From positions 1-64,000 of the forward strand of contig VGGK01000012.1 in the NCBI GenBank assembly GCA_016868665.1: 64,000 nucleotides of DNA, given 5' to 3'. This document shows, piece by piece, positions 32,949-42,994 of this stretch. Numbering within the stretch: position 1 is the stretch's first letter; every line of letters begins with the position of its first letter. The position numbers and the translations under genes were made by a program. A model generated the notes under the pieces. The model ran no database searches and was not told the origin of the DNA. It worked only from the letters and a program-made list of their open reading frames with translations. The DNA comes from Chlorobiota bacterium. GTDB taxonomy: Bacteria > Bacteroidota > Chlorobiia > Chlorobiales > Chlorobiaceae.

Positions 32949-33560
32949 TTACTCCCCTGCGGAGTCAGTTCTGTCGACATGGTTTTTCAGAGAGACGGCA
33001 AGATAATTGTTTTTCCTGACAAGCACTTCATAAATTTCTTTCGCTTCGGCACTCCTGCCGGTACGCGCATAACAGACTCCGAGATTGTAATATGCTTCGT
33101 TGAAGGATACGCTGTTGGCTATGGCTCGTTTGTAGGCGGCAATGGCTTCGGGGTATCTCTTCATCTGCATGAAGGCATTGCCGAGATCGTAATTCCTGAG
33201 CGAATCGTCCGGTGCCTGTTCCTGGTGTTTTTTGAAATAACCGAGAGCTTCGCTGTAGTTCCCCTGGTTGAAGCTTGCCGCTCCGAGAGCGGGCATGAGG
33301 TTCTCGAGGGCCGGATCGAGTTCGAGCGCTTTGCGGTAGGCCTCCTCAGCTTTGCGGTACTCCTGGTTCCGGGCGTGAGCATTGCCGAGACGGAACCACG
33401 AGGAGGCGTCGCCGGGTTGTTTCCATGCCTCGCGCTGCAATGACTCTATCTCCCTTGACTGCGGATCTCCGCAGGCGGATACGACCGCAAGCGAGGCGAT
33501 AATCGCGAGCAGGGTCAGCGGTTTTGCTGTTTTCCGGAAATGTTTTGGTATATGAATCAT
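32949..33560 (-). CDS. TPR-repeat lipoprotein
   Basis: A 203-residue exported protein: signal peptide with lipobox (LAVVSACGD), then four or five tetratricopeptide repeats of the usual pattern, for instance ASSWFRLGNAHARNQEYRKA, YSEALGYFKKHQEQAPDD and NEAYYNLGVCYARTGRSAEA. It probably acts as a protein-interaction scaffold at the outer or inner membrane. Partners are not indicated by the neighbours; it is divergent from the HMA gene. Confidence 0.85.
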   Translation of the reverse strand: MIHIPKHFRKTAKPLTLLAIIASLAVVSACGDPQSREIESLQREAWKQPGDASSWFRLGNAHARNQEYRKAEEAYRKALELDPALENLMPALGAASFNQGNYSEALGYFKKHQEQAPDDSLRNYDLGNAFMQMKRYPEAIAAYKRAIANSVSFNEAYYNLGVCYARTGRSAEAKEIYEVLVRKNNYLAVSLKNHVDRTDSAGE

Positions 33561-33665
33561 AGAAAATTAATATAATTACTCTTGCAGTCATCTGCCAATC
33601 CCTCATTGAACGCCTGCGGATGGCCAATCATTTCCAGGAATTCATATTAGTTGTCATTATCTGTT

Positions 33666-33872
33666 ATGAAAAAAGAATTCACGGTTTCCGGAATGCGCTG
33701 TACCGGATGTGAAACCCTCCTGAAGGAAGCACTTCAGGAACTCGAAGGAGTCGATGCAGTCAGCGTGTCTCATACCGGGGGGAGCGTCGCAGTCGAGTAT
33801 GATCCCGAGCTGATCAGTCCGGAAGCCATTGTCGCGGTGATAGGCGAGCAGGGATTCAGGGTGGTTTCATAA
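33666..33872 (+). CDS. heavy-metal-associated (HMA) domain protein
   Basis: A 68-residue single HMA domain, a copper-chaperone-like fold. It begins MKKEFTVSGMRCTGCETLL, so the GMxCxxC metal site is present as GMRCTGC, and the rest follows the fold (GVDAVSVSHTGGSVAVEYDP, ending QGFRVVS). No copper ATPase is adjacent, so it may serve a transporter elsewhere. I use ATG 33666 since the TTG at 33651 adds residues without homology. It stands 15 bp before the NYN gene. Confidence 0.85.
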   Translation: MKKEFTVSGMRCTGCETLLKEALQELEGVDAVSVSHTGGSVAVEYDPELISPEAIVAVIGEQGFRVVS

Positions 33873-33887
33873 AAACGGGGAACTCGC

Positions 33888-34637
33888 ATGGCATGTGAAA
33901 AATCAGGGAGGCTCGCTGTTCTTATCGACGCAGATAACACCCAGCCTTCGATCATCGAGGGAATCCTCTCGGAAATTGCCCAGTACGGTACGGCAAGCGT
34001 GCGCAGGATATACGGAGACTGGACGTCAACAGCGCTTAAAAGCTGGAAGGAGCTGCTTCTGCAGCATTCGATACAGCCGATTCAGCAGTTTGGCTATACC
34101 AAAGGCAAAAATGCTACCGACAGCGCCATGATCATCGATGCCATGGATCTGCTCTATACCGGAAAATTCGATGGTTTCTGCATCGTTTCAAGCGACAGTG
34201 ACTTTACAAAACTCGCATCGCGTCTGCGGGAGTCGGGGTTGACCGTTTACGGTTTCGGCGAGAAGAAAACCCCCTCGCCTTTTGTGTCGGCATGCGACAA
34301 GTTCATCTACACCGAACTGCTGCGCGCAAAGATCAACGACAACGAAGTGATCGTCAGAAAAACCGCCGCAGAGCTGAAAATGGACAGCAAACTGGTTCGG
34401 TTGCTTCGTAATGCGGTAGAGTCTTCTTCCGACGAGAGCGGGTGGGCGCACCTTGCGACGCTTGGCGCCACCATCGCAAAACAGCTGCCGGAATTCGATC
34501 CTCGCAACTACGGATACGGCAAGCTCGGAGAGCTGATCCGCGCTACGACGCTGTTCGAGGTGAACGAACGTGTGATCGGGGAAGGGCCGTCAAAAGCAGT
34601 CTACGTAAAGGATAAACGCAAAAAAAACGAACCATGA
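33888..34637 (+). CDS. NYN ribonuclease-like protein with C-terminal LOTUS/OST-HTH domain
   Basis: A 249-residue protein of the LabA/DUF88 type. The N-terminal NYN (PIN-like) domain, residues about 8-145, has the acidic LIDADNTQPSIIEG, NATDSAMIIDAMDLLY and CIVSSDSDFTKLASRLRE motifs expected at a metal-dependent RNase centre. The C-terminal 80 residues (SKLVRLLRNAVESSSDE, DPRNYGYGKLGELIRATTLF) match the LOTUS RNA-binding fold. Role in RNA turnover is inferred only. Its stop overlaps the next start (ATGA). Note that a second, broken NYN gene lies at 57.8 kb. Confidence 0.85.
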   Translation: MACEKSGRLAVLIDADNTQPSIIEGILSEIAQYGTASVRRIYGDWTSTALKSWKELLLQHSIQPIQQFGYTKGKNATDSAMIIDAMDLLYTGKFDGFCIVSSDSDFTKLASRLRESGLTVYGFGEKKTPSPFVSACDKFIYTELLRAKINDNEVIVRKTAAELKMDSKLVRLLRNAVESSSDESGWAHLATLGATIAKQLPEFDPRNYGYGKLGELIRATTLFEVNERVIGEGPSKAVYVKDKRKKNEP

Positions 34638-35683
34638 AACACTCTCGTTCACATTCGTTGTCCGCATTCGGCCGGATCGGCATGGTGCTGTTACTTCTGC
34701 CGCTCTTTCTGCTTTTCCGGGCAGGAACGGAGCTTTCCGCAGCTGATCTGCCGGGCTCGAAGGACAATCCGTTGCTGAAGCGGTTTGCCGGTTCGGAAAT
34801 TGTCGGCTATCAGGTCAAGAATTTCGACGAGTACGAACTGCAGACATCGACCTTCATGCGTTACAGTTTTGCTACCGGAAAGCGGGAGTTTGCAAAACCG
34901 CCGCTGAAGCCTGAAGGCAGGCTGACCAGGATATGGTACGAAGCCGCGGGCGATACGGGATCGCTCGAGGTTTACAGGAACTATCTCAATGAATTGCGTT
35001 CAAAAGGATTCGTCATTCTCTATGACTCCAGAAAAGACCCTGCCGCTACGAAATGGACGAATTATCTGGCTCCTTTCGGTGATCTGAAGCTCCAGACCAG
35101 TCGAAGTTATTACATATTTTATACGGCAGATAAGGAAGGTATCTGCGTTGCGAGCGCAAAAAAAAGTCGACCCGAAGGGGATGTCTACGTTTATCTGACG
35201 GTTGTGGAATGGGGCGAGAACAGGGAGGTTTATAAGGCGAAACGGGGCGCCTATGCTGCGGTGGACATTATAGAGACCCGTCCCATGCAGCAGAAGATGG
35301 TTACGGTCACGGCCGACCAGATGTCGCGCTCAATTGCCTCGACGGGCAGGGTTTCGCTGTACGGTATATACTTCGATACCAACCGTTCCGAAATCAAGCC
35401 TGCATCGAAGCCGGCTATGGCAGAGATTGCAAGATTGCTGAAGAGTCAGCCGGGACTGAAGCTTCATGTGGTCGGCCATACCGATAATGTCGGAGGATAT
35501 GAGTTTAATATAGCGCTTTCCAAACGAAGGGCAGACGCTGTCGTCGCTGCTTTGCAGAAAGAGTACGGCATTGCAGTCGGAAGGCTGACATCCAACGGAG
35601 TGGCCTATCTTGCTCCGATCGCGCCTAATACCACCGACGAAGGAAAGGCAAAAAACCGCAGGGTGGAACTGGTGCCGCGATAG
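34634..35683 (+). CDS. DUF4892/OmpA-domain outer-membrane-associated protein
   Basis: The 349-residue product has a signal peptide (residues 1-37), a central region of the DUF4892 type (EIVGYQVKNFDEYELQT, GRLTRIWYEAAGDTGS), and a C-terminal OmpA domain (about 240-349) with IYFDTNRSEIKPASKPAM, LHVVGHTDNVG and LSKRRADAVVAAL, the peptidoglycan-binding pattern. It probably ties the outer membrane to the cell wall. It overlaps the NYN gene by 4 bp although the functions seem unrelated. A terminator follows. Confidence 0.87.
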   Translation: MKHSRSHSLSAFGRIGMVLLLLPLFLLFRAGTELSAADLPGSKDNPLLKRFAGSEIVGYQVKNFDEYELQTSTFMRYSFATGKREFAKPPLKPEGRLTRIWYEAAGDTGSLEVYRNYLNELRSKGFVILYDSRKDPAATKWTNYLAPFGDLKLQTSRSYYIFYTADKEGICVASAKKSRPEGDVYVYLTVVEWGENREVYKAKRGAYAAVDIIETRPMQQKMVTVTADQMSRSIASTGRVSLYGIYFDTNRSEIKPASKPAMAEIARLLKSQPGLKLHVVGHTDNVGGYEFNIALSKRRADAVVAALQKEYGIAVGRLTSNGVAYLAPIAPNTTDEGKAKNRRVELVPR

Positions 35684-35747
35684 AATCCTCTCGGTCAGCT
35701 GCCGGTTCAGAGTGTATGGCGGCAGTCTGAAGCCTGAGCAATAAAAT

Positions 35748-35778
35748 AAAAAAAGCCCTGCAATACAGGGCTTTTTTT
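35748..35778. terminator. bidirectional rho-independent terminator
   Basis: GCCCTG (35755-35760) pairs with CAGGGC (35766-35771) around a CAATA loop, with an A-run on the left and a T-run on the right. It can end both the OmpA gene on the plus strand and the tRNA-Asp transcript on the minus strand, whose 3' end is at 35780. Confidence 0.85.
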
Positions 35779-35779
35779 G

Positions 35780-35854
35780 CGGAGCTGACGGGGCTCGAAC
35801 CCGCGACCTCCTGCGTGACAGGCAGGCGCTCTAACCAAACTGAGCTACAGCTCC
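35780..35854 (-). tRNA. tRNA-Asp (GTC)
   Basis: On the minus strand GGAGCTG at the 5' end pairs with CAGCTCC at the 3' end. The D arm is GCTC-GAGC, the anticodon arm CCTGC-GCAGG encloses the loop CTGTCAC with anticodon GTC (Asp), and the T arm has TTCGAGC. The discriminator base is G and the CCA end is not fully encoded. The 75-nt cloverleaf folds without mismatches in the arms. Confidence 0.97.
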
Positions 35855-35855
35855 T

Positions 35856-36062
35856 TCAGTGAGTTGTAAATGTAGATAACAGGATCTTTTTATCCAAAAA
35901 ATATTTTTTCTCCTGTTCGAAACGTTTCGGCATGTCTTCCGTTTCTTTCGCCATGCACCGGAACAATAGCTGTTTCTCTTCGGTGCCGTCACGATTGTTA
36001 TATTCCCGGCAGTAGGGATGATTATCGAATTTCGTACATTTATATATGCCGGTTTCGGTCAT
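35856..36062 (-). CDS. possible small cysteine-containing protein upstream of tRNA-Asp
   Basis: A 68-residue frame that ends one base before the tRNA 5' end. It starts with ATG after a CCGGAAAG site, and its codons look like those of real genes here (ACC GAA ACC GGC). Cysteines occur in IYKCTKFDNHPYCREY and LLFRCM, the second half is charged (EDMPKRFEQEKKYF). I know no family. If real, it could be transcribed together with the tRNA. It may also be a chance frame. Confidence 0.4.
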   Translation of the reverse strand: MTETGIYKCTKFDNHPYCREYNNRDGTEEKQLLFRCMAKETEDMPKRFEQEKKYFLDKKILLSTFTTH

Positions 36063-36125
36063 CTTTCCGGAAAGCCCGGCCAGTCCCGTTCACCGAGATT
36101 TTTTAATCCTTAACCCATAATTCTT

Positions 36126-37469
<1,344 letters not shown>

Positions 37470-37498
37470 GTTTTTTTATTTAAATCACATTTTTTCTT

Positions 37499-37783
37499 AT
37501 GTCCGTTACACGAGATGATGTCGCCTATATAGCCGGTCTCGCAAGATTGAGCTTTTCAGATGAAGAGATGGCGACCATGACCACCGAGATGAACAGTATT
37601 CTGCATTACGTGGAAAAACTCAATGAAATCGATACGGAGGGCGTCCAGCCGCTCAGCAGCATCCATGACCAGTCAAACGTGCTGCGGGAGGATGTTGCCG
37701 AAGGTTCGATTGCGACCGGCCTCGCCCTTCAGAATGCTCCCGACCGGCAGGACCGTTTTTTCAAGGTTCCGAAAGTGCTCTGA
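37499..37783 (+). CDS. gatC: Asp/Glu-tRNA amidotransferase subunit C
   Basis: A 94-residue subunit that helps fold and bind GatA in the GatCAB amidotransferase. Typical features are TRDDVAYIAGLARLSFSD, EMNSILHYVEKLNEIDTEGV and the C-terminal NAPDRQDRFFKVPKVL. GatCAB makes Gln-tRNA and/or Asn-tRNA by amidating misacylated tRNA. gatA and gatB are not in this window. The next gene begins 5 bp after its stop. Confidence 0.95.
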   Translation: MSVTRDDVAYIAGLARLSFSDEEMATMTTEMNSILHYVEKLNEIDTEGVQPLSSIHDQSNVLREDVAEGSIATGLALQNAPDRQDRFFKVPKVL

Positions 37784-37787
37784 ACGG

Positions 37788-38096
37788 GTGGCGGAACTCG
37801 AACTGCATGAAAAGGATGGAGGCGTTCTTCTGCAGGTGAGGGCGCAACCCCGTTCGTCGCGCAGCCGGCTTTGCGGCGAGTATGGCGGAAGCCTCAAGAT
37901 TGCCCTCAAGGCAGCTCCTGTAGACGATGCCGCAAACCGCGAGTGCTGTGTCCTGCTCGGTAAAGTGTTCGGCGTGCCCGCTTCGCGGCTCAGCGTGATT
38001 GCAGGCAGGAGTTCGCGGAACAAGACCGTCAGGATCGAGGGGCTCGGGGCCGCAGATGCTGCAAGGATTCTCGGCGAAGAGCTGGCTCGGGTATGA
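37788..38096 (+). CDS. DUF167 (YggU-like) protein
   Basis: A 102-residue protein of the YggU/DUF167 family. The hallmarks are VQVRAQPRSSRSR-type opening (here LLQVRAQPRSSRSRLCG), GSLKIALKAAPVDDAANRE and a late SRNKTVRIEG loop. The function in bacteria is unknown. I place the start at GTG 37788, the first in-frame start after gatC; a much longer frame upstream is only the shadow of gatC. Its stop overlaps dtd by 4 bp. Confidence 0.87.
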   Translation: MAELELHEKDGGVLLQVRAQPRSSRSRLCGEYGGSLKIALKAAPVDDAANRECCVLLGKVFGVPASRLSVIAGRSSRNKTVRIEGLGAADAARILGEELARV

Positions 38097-38542
38097 GGGC
38101 GGTCGTGCAGCGGGTTGTTTCGGCTTCGGTCAGTGCCGGAGGCGGACGTTGTGCCGGGATCGGACCTGGTCTGCTGGCGCTTGTCGGAGTCGCTCCGGGG
38201 GACGGTATACCGGAAGCGGAATGGATGAGTCGAAAACTGGTTCAGCTCAGGATTTTCGAGGATCCACAGGGCAAGATGAACCTTTCGGTATCCGATACCG
38301 GAGGAGAAATGCTGCTGGTATCGCAGTTTACCCTGTATGGTGATGCAAACAGGGGAAACCGTCCGGGATTTTCCGGGGCAGCCGGGTTCGACGAAGCCCG
38401 TCCGGTTTTCGATACCGTTCTTCGTCTCTCTGCAGAGCATCTGGGCAAGCCGGTCGCAAGCGGCTGGTATGGCGAAGCGATGCAGGTTTCCCTTGTGAAC
38501 GATGGTCCGGTAACACTGATACTCGATTCTCCTCAACGATGA
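38093..38542 (+). CDS. dtd: D-aminoacyl-tRNA deacylase
   Basis: Hydrolyses D-amino acids from mischarged tRNA. The 149-residue protein begins [17 protein letters not shown], has [50 protein letters not shown] and the C-terminal [11 protein letters not shown], which contains the GP motif of the active site. Overlaps the DUF167 gene and kdsB by 4 bp each. Confidence 0.95.
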   Translation: MRAVVQRVVSASVSAGGGRCAGIGPGLLALVGVAPGDGIPEAEWMSRKLVQLRIFEDPQGKMNLSVSDTGGEMLLVSQFTLYGDANRGNRPGFSGAAGFDEARPVFDTVLRLSAEHLGKPVASGWYGEAMQVSLVNDGPVTLILDSPQR

Positions 38543-39285
38543 TGCGTGCCGTAATCCTTATACCCGCCAGGCTCGAATCGAGCCGGCTGCCGAAAAAAAT
38601 GCTTGCCGATCTCTGCGGCGAGCCGCTGATCGTGCGCACCTGGCGCCAGGCGATGCGCTCGAAACTTGCTTCGCGGGTGGTCGTAGCGACCGACAGTACC
38701 GAGATTGCCGGCGTCCTCCGGGCTTACGGCGCGGAGGTGGCGATGACCTCTTCTGCCGCGCGCTGCGGAAGCGAGCGGATAGCCGAAGTTGCCCGGAATA
38801 TCGATGCCGATGTGTTTATGAACCTGCAGGGTGACGAACCGCTTATCGATCCGCAGAATATCGACCTTTGCCTTCAGCCGTTTCTCGGTACCGATCCTCC
38901 GGACTGTGCCACGCTTGTCTATCCGATGCTTCCGGAGGACTATCATCAGATTGACGATCCGAACGTAGTCAAGGTCGTTATGGACAGGAACGGCAATGCG
39001 CTCTATTTTTCCAGAAGCCCCTTGCCGTTTCAGCGCGAAGTCTACGCTTCGACAGGGTTCTACCGCCACATCGGTCTCTATGCCTATGCTGCAGACGTTC
39101 TGCAGCGGTATGCCGGGCTTCCCCCTTCGATGCTCGAGAAAGCCGAATCGCTCGAACAGTTGCGGTTGCTCGAGAACGGATTCAGGATTGCATGTGTCAG
39201 GACTACCGTCGATCATCCCGGCGTCAATACCCAGGCGGACCTTGAACTGGTTCGCAGGATGATCAGCGAACAGAAGTCCCGCTGA
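38539..39285 (+). CDS. kdsB: 3-deoxy-manno-octulosonate cytidylyltransferase
   Basis: Activates KDO with CTP for lipopolysaccharide core synthesis. The 248-residue protein has [44 protein letters not shown] with the metal-binding aspartate, [11 protein letters not shown] and a late [10 protein letters not shown]. It shows that the organism makes KDO-containing lipopolysaccharide. It overlaps the convergent xseA end by 23 bp. Confidence 0.95.
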   Translation: MMRAVILIPARLESSRLPKKMLADLCGEPLIVRTWRQAMRSKLASRVVVATDSTEIAGVLRAYGAEVAMTSSAARCGSERIAEVARNIDADVFMNLQGDEPLIDPQNIDLCLQPFLGTDPPDCATLVYPMLPEDYHQIDDPNVVKVVMDRNGNALYFSRSPLPFQREVYASTGFYRHIGLYAYAADVLQRYAGLPPSMLEKAESLEQLRLLENGFRIACVRTTVDHPGVNTQADLELVRRMISEQKSR

Positions 39286-40471
39286 CCGTTGCCGCAATCG
39301 TTCCGTCATGAAAGAGAAGTTCGGTTTCGTCGGAAGCTTTCAGTTCCGATGAACGGGTAATGAAACGTCCCTCTTTTTTCACCAGAGAGTATCCTCTTTC
39401 GAGCGTTTTCCGGTAGTCGAGCAGGGCAAGGTGCTGGTTTGCCGAGGCAAATGCCGTGGCTTTTTCTGTCCATTTCATCCTTATGGATCGCGCGAGCAGT
39501 TCGGGCGTCTCTTCAAGCTTCGCGGCAAGCTGCTGCAGCTGGAAAATCGGTCGGTTGAATGCGTAGCTGTTTATGAGCGAGTCAGTTTCCATCTGCGCTC
39601 CATCGAGCTTCGAAAGCAGGGCCGTGCTTTGACGCGACTGGAGGTTTTCTACGGTTTTCAGGAGATCGAGCCTGTCGGGAACTGCGAGTTCGGCGGCAAT
39701 GGAGGGTGTTCCCGCACGGAGGTCTGCTACCATGTCCGCAATGGTGATATCGGTTTCGTGTCCGATGGCGCTGATGACGGGAACCGATGACCGGTAAATG
39801 GCTTCAGCCACGATCTCCTCATTGAATGCCTGCAGGTCTTCCATGGAACCGCCGCCCCGGGCGACGATCAGCAGATCCGGCTTGTGCCGGGGATCTGCCG
39901 GATTGTTGAAATAGTCGATACCTTTGCGGACATCCAAAGCCGCATCGGCACCCTGGACTTTTACCGGATAGAGCAGTATGCGTACGGCAGGGAAACGGCG
40001 TTCGATCACATTCCCCATGTCTTCGATGACCGCGCCGGTAGGGGAGGTGACAATGCCTATGGTTTGCGGTATCTTCGGCAGCTTTCTTTTCCGTTCGGGT
40101 GTGAAATAGCCGGCTTTCGCAAGTTTCTGCAGGAGCAGGGCAAATGCCTGCTGCAGCAGGCCCTCTCCGGCCTGGGTAATGGAGGTGCAGATGAGCTGAT
40201 ACCGTCCCGCCGGCGGGTATACTTCGAGCCGCCCTTCGGCGATGACTTCCATACCGTCCCGCAGATCGATGCCGAGCCGGATTCCGGTGTTTTTCCAGAT
40301 CACGGCGGGAATCTGGGCCTGTTCATCCTTGAGAGTCAGGTAGCTGTGCCCGGAACTGTGCCGCTTGAAATTGGATATTTCACCCCTGACCCGCACCAGG
40401 GGAAAAAGGCTTTCAAGTCCGGTTTTGATCTGCAAGGTCAGTTCTGTGACCGATAGCGCACTGGTGCTCAT
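39263..40471 (-). CDS. xseA: exodeoxyribonuclease VII large subunit
   Basis: The catalytic subunit of a single-strand DNA exonuclease. N-terminal OB fold ([20 protein letters not shown]), [54 protein letters not shown] and [20 protein letters not shown] are clear, followed by the coiled-coil-rich C-terminus. I use the ATG giving [13 protein letters not shown] (40471); nine more codons upstream are open. xseB is not in the window. Confidence 0.94.
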   Translation of the reverse strand: MSTSALSVTELTLQIKTGLESLFPLVRVRGEISNFKRHSSGHSYLTLKDEQAQIPAVIWKNTGIRLGIDLRDGMEVIAEGRLEVYPPAGRYQLICTSITQAGEGLLQQAFALLLQKLAKAGYFTPERKRKLPKIPQTIGIVTSPTGAVIEDMGNVIERRFPAVRILLYPVKVQGADAALDVRKGIDYFNNPADPRHKPDLLIVARGGGSMEDLQAFNEEIVAEAIYRSSVPVISAIGHETDITIADMVADLRAGTPSIAAELAVPDRLDLLKTVENLQSRQSTALLSKLDGAQMETDSLINSYAFNRPIFQLQQLAAKLEETPELLARSIRMKWTEKATAFASANQHLALLDYRKTLERGYSLVKKEGRFITRSSELKASDETELLFHDGTIAATVSGTSVR

Positions 40472-40655
40472 TGTGGCAAGGTATGTGTGGAAAGGCATTT
40501 TTCAATAGATAAGAAAAAGCATTGAAAAACAGGAATTCCCGGACAAACCGCCATCGGCCGGGTTGAGCGTCGGGTGTGATTTACAGGGGATATATGTATA
40601 TTATCGCCTTTGGTTACATATCGAGTTCCGGACGAAACAGCATGCTTCTTCATGT

Positions 40656-41648
40656 ATGACACTCCGTACCAGAAACGATAGTTCGCCACCTGATGTCAGT
40701 CAATCGCAGGAAACTGTGGGGCGTTACCTCTCCACTCTTTCGGGGGCTCTGGCGGCGGAACTGCTCGAGAAACATACGGTCAGGGTTTGCGGACTGGGAG
40801 TATTCTCCGTGCGCCATGTTCCTGCAGAACGCCGTTCCGGGAAAGAGGGCGTCACCTATCATCCGCCTGTGAACAGGATCGTTTTTGAACGCCGTTCTGT
40901 TTCCCAGGCTGATTTTGCCGATATGTTATCGCAGCGCATGCATCTCAACGCTGCCGAAGCCGGTACTCTCCCGGAAATCTTTCAGGCATTCTTTGTCCGT
41001 AGCCTACAGAATGGCGAGGAAATCCTGCTTCCCGGATTCGGCAGGGTATACACACGGGAGAAGGTTCCTGATTTTGAACCCGACCGGTCGCTTGCCGGGA
41101 TACTCAACAGTGAGTACAGCAGCCTGGAAGCTATCGCGCTATCGGCTGAGGATCATGAAATCGGCAGATCCCGGCCGATGAAGGCTGTTTTATTGCCCGT
41201 TGTCGCGCTCATGCTGATCGCAGTCGCATATCTGTTCCTTTCCCCCGGGGTCAGGCACCCGAAAGCGGGTACATCCGAACAGACACCGGTGATTTCCCTG
41301 CCATTACAGCCGGTTTCTGAACTCCGGCATGAGGATTCAACTGCAGGCGTGCCGCTCCGAGGGCAGGTCTTGCTCGAAGAGGGAGAGTATTCGGTCGTTC
41401 TGGGCACTTTCAGAAAAAAAGAGACGGCGGAACGGGAGTCAGGCTCTTTTCGCTTTCCGGAAACCGGGGTGTTCATCTGGCCGGTTACCGGTAAAGGAGA
41501 ACGCTATTACCGGCTTGCCGCCGGAAGATTCAACAGTTTTGCTGCGGCCGAGGCGTGGATGGATTCCACAGGCCTCGGGCGTTCAGGCAAGGCAAATGTC
41601 CAACAAGCAAAGAGGAGGGTAGTACTGCATGGAGAAGAAGGGTTGTAA
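40656..41648 (+). CDS. HU-CCDC81-like N-terminus with a SPOR domain
   Basis: A 330-residue membrane protein with an unusual layout. Residues about 15-130 look like two HU-fold domains of the CCDC81-like type (YLSTLSGALAAELLEKHTV, LLPGFGRVYTREK); a single membrane helix follows (MKAVLLPVVALMLIAVAYLFL), then a linker and a C-terminal SPOR-like domain (YSVVLGTFRKKETAERE, YYRLAAGRFNSFAAAEAW), which binds denuded peptidoglycan in cell-division proteins. It would place a cytoplasmic HU-like region on one side of the membrane and a septal cell-wall binder on the other. Start at ATG 40656; the upstream extension is unrelated. It overlaps bchY by 20 bp. Confidence 0.75.
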   Translation: MTLRTRNDSSPPDVSQSQETVGRYLSTLSGALAAELLEKHTVRVCGLGVFSVRHVPAERRSGKEGVTYHPPVNRIVFERRSVSQADFADMLSQRMHLNAAEAGTLPEIFQAFFVRSLQNGEEILLPGFGRVYTREKVPDFEPDRSLAGILNSEYSSLEAIALSAEDHEIGRSRPMKAVLLPVVALMLIAVAYLFLSPGVRHPKAGTSEQTPVISLPLQPVSELRHEDSTAGVPLRGQVLLEEGEYSVVLGTFRKKETAERESGSFRFPETGVFIWPVTGKGERYYRLAAGRFNSFAAAEAWMDSTGLGRSGKANVQQAKRRVVLHGEEGL

Positions 41649-42897
41649 CAATCTGCATCCGCAGTCAATGTGCCCGGCATTCGGCGGGTTGCGGGTGCTG
41701 ATGCGGATCGACGGTGTACAGGTATGTCTCGTTGCCGATCAGGGGTGCGCGTATGGACTGACCTTCGTTTCGCATTTTTATGCGGCTCGCAAGTCGATCG
41801 TTACGCCGGAACTGATGAATGTGCAGATATCCGGCGGAACCATGATCGACGATGTTCGAAAAACGATCGAGGAAATCGCTCTTGATCCGGCCGTGAAATT
41901 CATTCCTGTCGTCAGCACCTGTGTTGCCGAAACTGCCGGGATCGCCGAGGAACTGCTGCCTTCAAAAGCGGGCAATGCCGATGTATTGCTGGTGCGGCTG
42001 CCGGCGTTCCAGCTGCGCACCCATCCGGAGGCGAAAGATGTCACGGTTGCGACCCTGCTGAACCGTTTTGCCGGGGCGAACAGGGAGAAAAAGAAAAAAT
42101 CGCTGGCGATACTCGGCGAAATATTTCCTGTCGATGCCATGACTATCGGCAGCATTCTGCAGAAAATAGGAGTTGAGTCCGTTATCGTGCTTCCGGGAAC
42201 ATCGCTTGAGGACTACGGTGAGGCTGGTTGCGTCGAAGCCTGTGCCGTGCTTCATCCGTTCTATGAACGGAGTGCGCAGTTTTTCGAGGAAAACGGAGCG
42301 AAAATCGTCAGAGGCAATCCTATCGGCGCAAACGGAACCGGCGAGTGGATTCGGCGCGTCGGAGAGGCGCTCGATCTCGACCGGGAGCTGGTTGCAGAAG
42401 TCGCCGATGAGGAGCGCCGTAAAGTCCGCGAGGCGATGTCGCGTTTCGGAGCTCTTGAGGGAAGCGTTATCGTTGCCGGCTACGAAGGCAACGAATTGCC
42501 TGTCGTCCGGCTGCTGCTCGAAGCCGGCCTCGACGTGCCCTACGCCTCCACCTCCATAGCCCGCATGCCGCTTGGCGAAGAAGATCACAAGGTGCTCACC
42601 GCGCTCGGCACCGAAATCCGCTACCGTAAATATCTCGAAGAGGATATGGACGCGGTGATGCGCTACAAACCCGATCTGGTGATCGGTACCACCTCGCTCG
42701 ACAGTTTCGCAAAAGAGCAGGGCATACCCGCAATCTACTACACCAACAACATCTCGGCCCGCCCCCTCTTTTTCGCTGCCGGAGCAGCCACGGTGCTCGG
42801 CATGATAAGCGGGCTGCTTGCCCGGAAGGATGTGTTCCGCTCGATGAAGGAGTATTTCACGTCACCTCCCAAAAACCCCCAACCAATTCATGGATAA
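41629..42897 (+). CDS. bchY: chlorophyllide a reductase subunit Y
   Basis: A nitrogenase-like component that, with BchX and BchZ, reduces ring B of chlorophyllide on the way to bacteriochlorophyll a. The 422-residue protein opens with MCPAFGGLRVLMRIDG and YGLTFVSHFYAARK, both typical of BchY, and contains FIPVVSTCVAETAG and VLPGTSLEDYGEAGCVE, with cysteines able to bind a bridging iron-sulfur cluster. This is the strongest organism marker in the window. bchX and bchZ are not adjacent. The start lies inside the SPOR gene, behind a GAGGAGGG site. Confidence 0.92.
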   Translation: MEKKGCNNLHPQSMCPAFGGLRVLMRIDGVQVCLVADQGCAYGLTFVSHFYAARKSIVTPELMNVQISGGTMIDDVRKTIEEIALDPAVKFIPVVSTCVAETAGIAEELLPSKAGNADVLLVRLPAFQLRTHPEAKDVTVATLLNRFAGANREKKKKSLAILGEIFPVDAMTIGSILQKIGVESVIVLPGTSLEDYGEAGCVEACAVLHPFYERSAQFFEENGAKIVRGNPIGANGTGEWIRRVGEALDLDRELVAEVADEERRKVREAMSRFGALEGSVIVAGYEGNELPVVRLLLEAGLDVPYASTSIARMPLGEEDHKVLTALGTEIRYRKYLEEDMDAVMRYKPDLVIGTTSLDSFAKEQGIPAIYYTNNISARPLFFAAGAATVLGMISGLLARKDVFRSMKEYFTSPPKNPQPIHG

Positions 42898-42994
42898 CAA
42901 AAGGGAAAAAGGTTATGATGAAAAAACAGACCTCTGCTTCACCTTAAACGGTTATACATTTTGATAATAAGAGGTGCACTGAAAAGAAAATCGC

